Below are positions 58,384 to 64,000 of a DNA stretch of 64,000 nt, one piece after another; the stretch's first letter is position 1; the number at the start of each line of letters is the position of its first letter. The translations under genes were made by a program, and so were the position numbers. A model generated the notes under the pieces. The model made no database searches and was not told the DNA's origin. It saw only the letters and a program-made list of their open reading frames with translations. Source of the stretch: Cognatundibacterium squillarum. Lineage in GTDB: Bacteria; Pseudomonadota; Gammaproteobacteria; Burkholderiales; Burkholderiaceae_D. Location: positions 99,380 through 163,379 of the forward strand of contig NZ_BMYU01000008.1 of assembly GCF_014652435.1 (NCBI RefSeq), written 5' to 3'.

Positions 58384-59385
58384 TTAGTTTTCCCGCAACC
58401 AGAGCACCGTTGTCGATGCATCATCAGCCCGCTCAATCAATGCACTGATATCCAGTGCAGAACGACTCATTTTCACTTTGCCGTTCACAATAAAAAAGCT
58501 GGTCCAGACCTGCAGATCTTTTTCAGTGATTGCTTTCGCTTTATCCGGAAAACGGTTTTGAAAGTCAGCAAGCTGATTGAAATATGCGCGCTCGCGACTG
58601 GCGACGATAACGGCTGCGTCGCTCATGCTGACACCTTCGATGCGGGCGGACAAGACTTCGGCCGGTGCTGTATTAAGATTGACTGCGGTAATACCGCCTC
58701 TTCGTGGTAAAACAGTCACAAACGTACGAAGTTTGTACACCATTTCAGGCGTATAGCCCGGCACCGAAAGTAAGTCATCTACCTGAGTGAACCCGACAAA
58801 TTCGATTTCGTTCTTGTCGCGCTGCACGGATTTTGCGGTCTGACTTGCAGAACTGTCAGGTGCGCCTTTAGGTACAACAGGTACAATCTGCGTCTGCGCA
58901 ATCATGTTTGCAGTGCGTTTTGCCAGTTCAGAAGGCATGCGCAGATTGGAAAGCAACTTAGTATAAACAGCAATCTCGCGAGCATCAGGAATCCCGTCTG
59001 TTGCAAGATTATTCAGGTTGTACATCGATTGCGCATCAACAATCTGTCCTGACAAACTGGCTTCGCTGGCCTCCGTATCCTGTTTGCCGTTTTCAACATA
59101 CTGATCGAGTCGCGTGTCTTCCAGTTTTACTGCCCAGGGTTCCCCCAGATAATCTACTTTACCCGACTGACGTGCATCCTCACGCAAAATCAGCCTGGCC
59201 CAGTCAATCGCTCCCCGGAATATCCACTTTTTCTGCAACTGTAATCGCTGATTTTCGATCGAGCGCACCTGCACCTGCTGCTGCCAGAACAGGCTCGCGA
59301 CGATGGTAATCGCCAGAGTTGTCAGCAACAACGCGGTGACGACGGCAACCCCGTGCTGACGAACTGATTTGGTAATGATGTTCAT
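58384..59385 (-). CDS. gspK: Type II secretion minor pseudopilin GspK
   Basis: GspK is the large minor pseudopilin at the pseudopilus tip. The 333-aa protein has a prepilin-like N-terminus (about 12-32, GVAVVTALLLTTLAITIVAS) without the Phe/Glu5 pair of major pilins, as is usual for GspK. A SAM-like helical region carries LLSVPGYTPEMVYKLRTFVT and NLNTAPAEVLSARIEG. Its ATG overlaps the gspJ stop by one base (TGATG). Confidence 0.95.
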   Translation of the reverse strand: MNIITKSVRQHGVAVVTALLLTTLAITIVASLFWQQQVQVRSIENQRLQLQKKWIFRGAIDWARLILREDARQSGKVDYLGEPWAVKLEDTRLDQYVENGKQDTEASEASLSGQIVDAQSMYNLNNLATDGIPDAREIAVYTKLLSNLRMPSELAKRTANMIAQTQIVPVVPKGAPDSSASQTAKSVQRDKNEIEFVGFTQVDDLLSVPGYTPEMVYKLRTFVTVLPRRGGITAVNLNTAPAEVLSARIEGVSMSDAAVIVASRERAYFNQLADFQNRFPDKAKAITEKDLQVWTSFFIVNGKVKMSRSALDISALIERADDASTTVLWLREN

Positions 59386-60059
59386 CAGGCAGCCCCCAGC
59401 AGAAAGACTTTTACCATCGGTGCCGGACGACTGATCAGTTGCAGCGTCAGCTCCAGCCCCGCGAGTTTGGCTGATTTGGGGCCGGTTATTGCCGGAAAAG
59501 CAGGGTTTGTCAGCACTTGTGACGGATTCTGAATATCATCACCACCGCTGCGCCATCCTGTCTCGCCTGTTTTCCAGGTCCGCATTTGGATGGACTGTAC
59601 ATCTTTCTGTAACACAATCGGTGTCGTTCCGTCGCCATCGCTCATGGCAAGCTCCCAGTCAGCGCGTAAACGCCTGAGTTCGCGGGTCAGCGGCAGTTCG
59701 CGTCGGCTCAGCTGCGCATCCACGACACTGTAAACCACAACCTGATAACGAGTCGGCTGTGCATCATCACTGACGGCACGGATCAGCATCAGCTTATTAC
59801 CACCGGCACTCAGCACACTCTGTCCGGGTAGCAGACTGGCATCCATCAGGTGTGCGCAATCATTTTCAATCTGTGCGAACGCCAGCTGAATGCCGCGACT
59901 TTGTTCCATTTCCTGATTCAGCGCTTGCCGCGAACGGATAATTCCGTCCAGACCGCGCCAGCCAAGTACGGCGATCATTGCCAGAATCGAAATGGCAATC
60001 AGCAATTCGATCAGGGTAAAACCTGAGGAAGAACGACGCAGGCGGTACTCAGAGCGCAT
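59385..60059 (-). CDS. gspJ: Type II secretion minor pseudopilin GspJ
   Basis: GspJ is a tip-complex pseudopilin. The 224-aa protein has the prepilin cleavage motif GFTLIELLIAISIL (about 13-26), with the Glu at position 5 of the mature form, and a long periplasmic beta domain. It overlaps gspI by 11 bp and gspK by 1 bp. The prepilin peptidase GspO/PilD is not in the window. Confidence 0.95.
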   Translation of the reverse strand: MRSEYRLRRSSSGFTLIELLIAISILAMIAVLGWRGLDGIIRSRQALNQEMEQSRGIQLAFAQIENDCAHLMDASLLPGQSVLSAGGNKLMLIRAVSDDAQPTRYQVVVYSVVDAQLSRRELPLTRELRRLRADWELAMSDGDGTTPIVLQKDVQSIQMRTWKTGETGWRSGGDDIQNPSQVLTNPAFPAITGPKSAKLAGLELTLQLISRPAPMVKVFLLGAA

Positions 60060-60441
60060 TCGGCACCACCTGATTCAGTTTGATAATTCGACGGTCAGGA
60101 CGATCCGCCATAAAGACTGACACTTCAACCCGACGGAATGAAGGATTTGGCGTGGGAATCACGCGTTCATGACACATCAGTTGCAACTCAGCCTGCGGGC
60201 ACTCAAAGTCGCGCTCACCAAGCGACGGCCATTCACGTGCCAGCCGGATACTGGCCAGCCGGTTTTCCGCCGACCATGTTGCCATCATCGATGTACGCAG
60301 GTCCGTGCTGTTCTGCGTAAGACTGCCAACAGCTCGCAAGCTGGCACCCAGTGCGGTACCAACAATAAATAAAGCGACCAGAACTTCCAATAATGTGAAG
60401 CCGGTTTGGGTTTGGAGCGATAAACGCTTACTGATCAACAT
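60049..60441 (-). CDS. gspI: Type II secretion minor pseudopilin GspI
   Basis: GspI initiates the tip pseudopilin complex with GspJ and GspK. The 130-aa protein has the motif GFTLLEVLVALFIVG (about 14-28) and the small ASLRAVGSLTQNSTDLR helix typical of GspI. It overlaps gspH by 14 bp and gspJ by 11 bp. Confidence 0.95.
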   Translation of the reverse strand: MLISKRLSLQTQTGFTLLEVLVALFIVGTALGASLRAVGSLTQNSTDLRTSMMATWSAENRLASIRLAREWPSLGERDFECPQAELQLMCHERVIPTPNPSFRRVEVSVFMADRPDRRIIKLNQVVPNAL

Positions 60442-60895
60442 AAAAATGTCCTATGCCATCAGCACGAATACTGACTTTTTCCGCATCAGACTGCAGTGTC
60501 AGTACAAAAGGTTTATCAACCGGCTCGCGGCCAAACACAATACGGAACTGGCCCGGTTGTACCGGCGCAGGTTCCAGTGTCAGCGTAAGCGGGGAAATAT
60601 CGTACTGGCGTTCCCGCAATAAATCATCTTTGAGCGGTATCCAGCGTTGTTCAGAACGTATCAGAAAACGGTAGGCAAACTGGTCCAGTTCAATCGCCAC
60701 CGGCAGATTGCGCAGAATGGCCTCATCCCGCGCCAGTTCCAGTAGCGAAGAGATGCGCTTAGCTTCGCGTTCCAGATGCTGTTTTTTACCGGGCACTGCG
60801 GTGACACTGATCATGCCAAGAATTAACCCGGCAATCACCATGACCACCATCAGCTCAAGCAGCGTGAAACCGCGCTGCTTTGCATTGCGCATCAT
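60428..60895 (-). CDS. gspH: Type II secretion minor pseudopilin GspH
   Basis: GspH joins the tip complex to the major pseudopilin. The 155-aa protein has the prepilin motif GFTLLELMVVMVIAGLILG (about 9-27) and a beta-rich C-terminal domain. A second ATG immediately follows the first. It starts 22 nt after gspG and overlaps gspI by 14 bp. Confidence 0.95.
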   Translation of the reverse strand: MMRNAKQRGFTLLELMVVMVIAGLILGMISVTAVPGKKQHLEREAKRISSLLELARDEAILRNLPVAIELDQFAYRFLIRSEQRWIPLKDDLLRERQYDISPLTLTLEPAPVQPGQFRIVFGREPVDKPFVLTLQSDAEKVSIRADGIGHFYVDQ

Positions 60896-60917
60896 TTGTT
60901 AACCGTCGCTGCCGGAA

Positions 60918-61367
60918 TTACAGATCCCAGTTGCCGATATCGGCGTTATAGCCGTCACCGCCGGGCTGACCATCAGCGCCGTAAGAAAACACGTCGAATT
61001 CACCTTTCAGACCCGGATTCAGATACTGATAAGGATTACCCCACGGATCTTTTGGCAGTTTTTCAATATAGCCTTTCCAGCCGGCTGCTGCCGGACCGGA
61101 TGTAGGACGGGTAACGAGCGCTTGCAAACCCTGTTCGGTCGTCGGATAACGCTGGTTGTCCAGCTTGTATAATTTCAGTGCCTGCGTAATTGAGGCGATA
61201 TCCTGTTTGGCGGCGGTTACTTTGGCATCGTCGGCACGGCCCAGTACTTTCGGCGCAACCAGCGCTGCCAGAATACCGAGAATCACCACGACCACCATAA
61301 TTTCCATCAGGGTAAAACCTGCGGCACGACGACGCTGACGAACTGCTGCTAAACCAGAATTCAACAT
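60918..61367 (-). CDS. gspG: Type II secretion major pseudopilin GspG
   Basis: GspG is the main subunit of the pseudopilus. From the ATG at 61367 it has 149 aa: a short basic leader, the prepilin motif GFTLMEIMVVVVILGILAAL (about 17-36) and the calcium-site C-terminal domain with YPTTEQGLQAL, LPKDPWGNPYQYLNPG and FSYGADGQPGG. GAGGTT lies 8 nt upstream. The longer frame from 61421 has no site and would hide the leader. It opens the gspGHIJKLMNDEFC operon. Confidence 0.97.
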   Translation of the reverse strand: MLNSGLAAVRQRRRAAGFTLMEIMVVVVILGILAALVAPKVLGRADDAKVTAAKQDIASITQALKLYKLDNQRYPTTEQGLQALVTRPTSGPAAAGWKGYIEKLPKDPWGNPYQYLNPGLKGEFDVFSYGADGQPGGDGYNADIGNWDL

Positions 61368-61545
61368 ATATTCAACCTCTAATAAACAAATGACCCGCTG
61401 CATGCAAATCACATACAGCAAAGCGCCCGCAAGTATAAAACGACAATTCCCGTGCAGTGCGTTTTTTCAGGACAAATCATGAAAAAATTTTATCGCTCCG
61501 TCGCGGGTGTCTGAATTTGCCACAAAACTGCAGCGCAGCGCAATA
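61368..61545. other. Intergenic region upstream of gspG
   Basis: These 178 bp must hold the gspG promoter unless transcription enters from the oxidoreductase gene. A TATACT-like -10 reads on the minus strand near 61435-61440 but without a good -35. I see no terminator after the oxidoreductase. Confidence 0.35.
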
Positions 61546-63810
61546 TCAGCGCACCGAGTGGAGCCTCAGTGGCAAATTGCGCAACCGCTGCCCTGTCAGT
61601 ACGGCAAGTGCATTGGCAACTGCCGGTGCAACTGGCGGAACAGCAATTTCTCCGACACCCTGCGGCACATCACCGCCCGGCATCAGCACTGTTTCAATCT
61701 GCGGCAAGTCCGTGATACGCAAGACCGGATAATCGTGAAAATTTGATTGCCGGACTTTACCGCCTTCAATCGTAATCTCACCGAACAATGCCGCACTCAG
61801 ACCAAACACCACGCCAGACTCCAGTTGCTGTTGCACCAGATTCGGATTGACCACCAGTCCGCAATCTGCAACAACACGGATGCGATGCACACGAATCTGG
61901 CCAGCTTGCACAGATACCAGTGCCGCCATCGCCACAACCGATCCAAAACAGGCATGCAATGCAATGCCCCATGCCTGCGACGCCGGCGCAGGCTCCCGGG
62001 TTTCTGCCAGCCGCTTCAGCACTGCCTCGTGGCGACTCCCCGGTTTCAGATGCCGCAAACGAAATTCCAGCGGGGCAACGCCTGCGGCCGCAGCCAGCTC
62101 GTCAATAAAGCACTCTTTAAAAAATGCGTTATGTGAATGCCCCACTGAACGCCAGTAACCTACAGGCACATCCGAATGCACGATGGCATGTGAAATTTGC
62201 TGATTCCTGATCTGGTAGCACAGATCATATTCACCTTCTGCCGTCGACTTATCCGGTCCCATTCCGGGCAAGCCAAGCAAACGCTGCGTGAACTGATGCG
62301 CGATGGATGCGGATGCTGACAGGTTTTCCCATGCAGCGATAGTGCCATCCTCATTCAGCGCCGCATGAAAACGGGCTATCGCTGCCGGACGGTACATGTC
62401 GTGTTGCATATCATCGCTGCGGTTCCAGATTAACTGCACAGGCCTGCCTTTAACCGCCTTTGCAATCGCAATGACTTGCCGCACCATATCTGCCTCCAGT
62501 CTGCGTCCGAATGCGCCGCCGGCAGGTAATTCATGCAGAACAATATTCTTAGCGGGCAAACCGGTCAGATGCTGCGCCAACTTATACACCACCGTTGGCA
62601 CCTGGGTTGCGCCCCACAGCTCCAGTTTGTCATCATGCAGATGCGCGGTAAAACTGACCGGTTCCATCGCCGCATGGGCGAGAAACGGTGCACTGTATTC
62701 AGCCTTCAGAATGCGTCGCCCCTCAGGATTCACCAGAACGCCGCGTGCATCGCCTTTGTAGTGATACACGTGTGCAGCTGCCGGTGTCAGTGCCTGCTCC
62801 AGTTGTGCACGGATTTTTTCTGAACTGAGATCCGGGTCCCCGCCGCGCCAAACGACAGGCAAGGCATCTGCGGCTTGCCGGGCCTGCCAGTAACTATCGG
62901 CGACCACCGCAACGCCCGGATACCCACCCTGACCAACATCTGCAGACACATCCACCACGGCCTGCACACCGGGACGCTGACGGACTGCCGCTGCATCCAT
63001 ACTTGCCAGTTGCTGACCAAAACGCTCCGGCATACGAATCGCGGCAAACAACATGCCCGGCAAGCGCACATCGATGCCAAATGTGGTTTGCGCATGACTC
63101 TTGGCATGCGCATCCAGCCTTTGCTGCGGTTTACCAATCAAACGAAATGCGCTGGCAGGCTTCAGTTGCACAGAACTGATCTGTTGTTTTGCTGCATCCG
63201 CAGCCAGCTCTGCATAGGAAAAGGATTGCTGCTGATACCAGACCCGCCCGTCGCGAGCCGCACAAGCATCCACTGCAACCTTCCAGCGTGCAGCAGCAGC
63301 CTGCACCAGCAAACTGCGTGCAAATGCACCTGCCTCGCGCAAGCCCTGCCACGCGTCGCGGATACCGGATGATCCGCCGGTCAGTTGCAAACCGATTTCG
63401 CGTGCGGTTTTCAGCATCAGCCAGTCTGTCAGACGACGTGACAGACTGTCGTCATCCGGATGAAACGGCAGCATATCCACGACTGCGGTCAGATTGGCGT
63501 AGATCGGGTCCGGCGGCGCATGTTGTACGCGCACTTGTGACAGACTGACTTCCAGTTCCTCGGCAACCAGCATCGCCAGACCCGTATGGATACCCTGCCC
63601 CATTTCGGTTCTGTGTACCATCACAATAATCTGCCCGTCGGGCGCAATCTGCACCCAGCCATTCAGAGCAACCGATTGCGCAGCAGGATCGGAAAAAGCC
63701 GCATGTAAACGCTGACGCGGTGGCAATGCGGCCCAGCCGCATGCAAGTGCGCCACCGGCACCGAGCAAACCCAGTACCAGACGGCGGCGTGGACTAAAGC
63801 CTTGTTTCAT
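61546..63810 (-). CDS. Molybdopterin-binding oxidoreductase large subunit (IorB-like)
   Basis: The 754-aa protein belongs to the xanthine dehydrogenase family, closest in architecture to the isoquinoline 1-oxidoreductase beta subunit: a hydroxylase large subunit using Mo-pterin cytosine dinucleotide. It has a Tat-like signal (SPRRRLVLGLLGAGGALACG, about 6-25), MVHRTEMGQGIHTGLAMLVA, GGAFGRRLEADMVRQ and GVGEIAVPP, with the predicted catalytic Glu at about 721. The substrate is unknown. The usual partner is a small [2Fe-2S] subunit; it is not adjacent, since a DUF1289 gene lies upstream. The start is followed closely by RRR and fits an exported enzyme. Confidence 0.88.
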   Translation of the reverse strand: MKQGFSPRRRLVLGLLGAGGALACGWAALPPRQRLHAAFSDPAAQSVALNGWVQIAPDGQIIVMVHRTEMGQGIHTGLAMLVAEELEVSLSQVRVQHAPPDPIYANLTAVVDMLPFHPDDDSLSRRLTDWLMLKTAREIGLQLTGGSSGIRDAWQGLREAGAFARSLLVQAAAARWKVAVDACAARDGRVWYQQQSFSYAELAADAAKQQISSVQLKPASAFRLIGKPQQRLDAHAKSHAQTTFGIDVRLPGMLFAAIRMPERFGQQLASMDAAAVRQRPGVQAVVDVSADVGQGGYPGVAVVADSYWQARQAADALPVVWRGGDPDLSSEKIRAQLEQALTPAAAHVYHYKGDARGVLVNPEGRRILKAEYSAPFLAHAAMEPVSFTAHLHDDKLELWGATQVPTVVYKLAQHLTGLPAKNIVLHELPAGGAFGRRLEADMVRQVIAIAKAVKGRPVQLIWNRSDDMQHDMYRPAAIARFHAALNEDGTIAAWENLSASASIAHQFTQRLLGLPGMGPDKSTAEGEYDLCYQIRNQQISHAIVHSDVPVGYWRSVGHSHNAFFKECFIDELAAAAGVAPLEFRLRHLKPGSRHEAVLKRLAETREPAPASQAWGIALHACFGSVVAMAALVSVQAGQIRVHRIRVVADCGLVVNPNLVQQQLESGVVFGLSAALFGEITIEGGKVRQSNFHDYPVLRITDLPQIETVLMPGGDVPQGVGEIAVPPVAPAVANALAVLTGQRLRNLPLRLHSVR

Positions 63811-63874
63811 CTGTGGTCTCCGTTATTGTTGTTTTGCACTGCCTGTTGCGGCCGGATGCTGCCGCTGATTTTTC

Positions 63875-64000
63875 TTATGACTGACGACGCGGATAACCTT
63901 CGGCCAGAATGCGGGTCCATACCGCATCTTTTTCAGCCTGATTCATAAACACCCACTGCGCCACCTCGCCGACAGTACGGCCGCAACCACGGCAAATATC
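63875..64000 (-). CDS. DUF1289 family protein, C-terminal part (cut by window edge)
   Basis: On the minus strand, the last 41 codons before the TAA at 63875-63877 read DICRGCGRTVGEVAQW and end in YPRRQS. This matches DUF1289 proteins, small putative metal-binding proteins with conserved cysteines; two of these (CRGC) are visible here. The start lies beyond the window. The function of the family is not established. It is 64 nt upstream of the oxidoreductase gene. Confidence 0.8.
   Translation of the reverse strand, partial: DICRGCGRTVGEVAQWVFMNQAEKDAVWTRILAEGYPRRQS

Overview
The window comes from the chromosome of a flagellated, Gram-negative betaproteobacterium, most likely Burkholderiales and close to Oxalobacteraceae. 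The gene orders purA-hisZ-hflC-hflK-hflX-hfq-der-bamB-yfgM-hisS-ispG-rodZ-pilW-rlmN-ndk and rpoS-nlpD-pcm-surE are typical of that group. The genus assignment is inference from gene order and moderate GC; no rRNA is present. Nearly all of the sequence is coding, and I see no phage, insertion sequence, CRISPR array or integron.

Positions 1-19451 (+ strand except fliE) are a flagellar cluster. First come flagellin and the late filament genes (fliC, flaG, fliD, fliS, fliT). A small accessory set follows: a FliK-like protein, a FlhB C-domain-like protein and the c-di-GMP brake YcgR. Then come fliE (divergent), fliFGHIJK and fliLMNOPQR. Together they encode the MS-ring, C-ring, export gate, export ATPase complex, hook ruler and filament. 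Many junctions overlap by 4 or 8 bp.

Positions 19462-25325 hold the metabolite-repair gene nnr (+), convergent with a minus-strand group read rnr, rlmB, cysE. Positions 25573-26572 carry four identical tRNA-Leu(CAG) genes, each with its own consensus promoter and perfect intrinsic terminator. A 409-bp gene-free stretch follows, with a dispersed repeat and a terminator.

Positions 26982-42943 (- strand) are a long run of housekeeping genes. In the direction of transcription they are ndk, rlmN, pilW, rodZ, ispG, hisS, yfgM, bamB, der, hfq, hflX, hflK, hflC, (terminator), hisZ, purA and a purine phosphoribosyltransferase. They cover RNA modification, isoprenoid synthesis, outer-membrane assembly, ribosome assembly, membrane proteolysis control and purine/histidine synthesis. 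Positions 43065-48225 (- strand) hold surE, pcm, nlpD, rpoS and rlmD, the stationary-phase cluster, with an HD-GYP phosphodiesterase gene just upstream.

Positions 49618-61367 (- strand) are a complete type II secretion operon in the order gspG-H-I-J-K-L-M-N-D-E-F-C. Its last gene is a divergent uracil-DNA-glycosylase-like protein that has lost the catalytic aspartate. Upstream lie a Tat-type molybdopterin oxidoreductase large subunit and a truncated DUF1289 gene at the window edge.

I found no clearly new multi-gene system. The best leads are the altered UDG-fold protein translated off the end of the T2SS operon, the FliK-like/FlhB-like pair, a dispersed 54-bp repeat placed about 60 nt beyond two terminators, the tandem tRNA-Leu units, and a U-rich stem-loop in the hfq leader.
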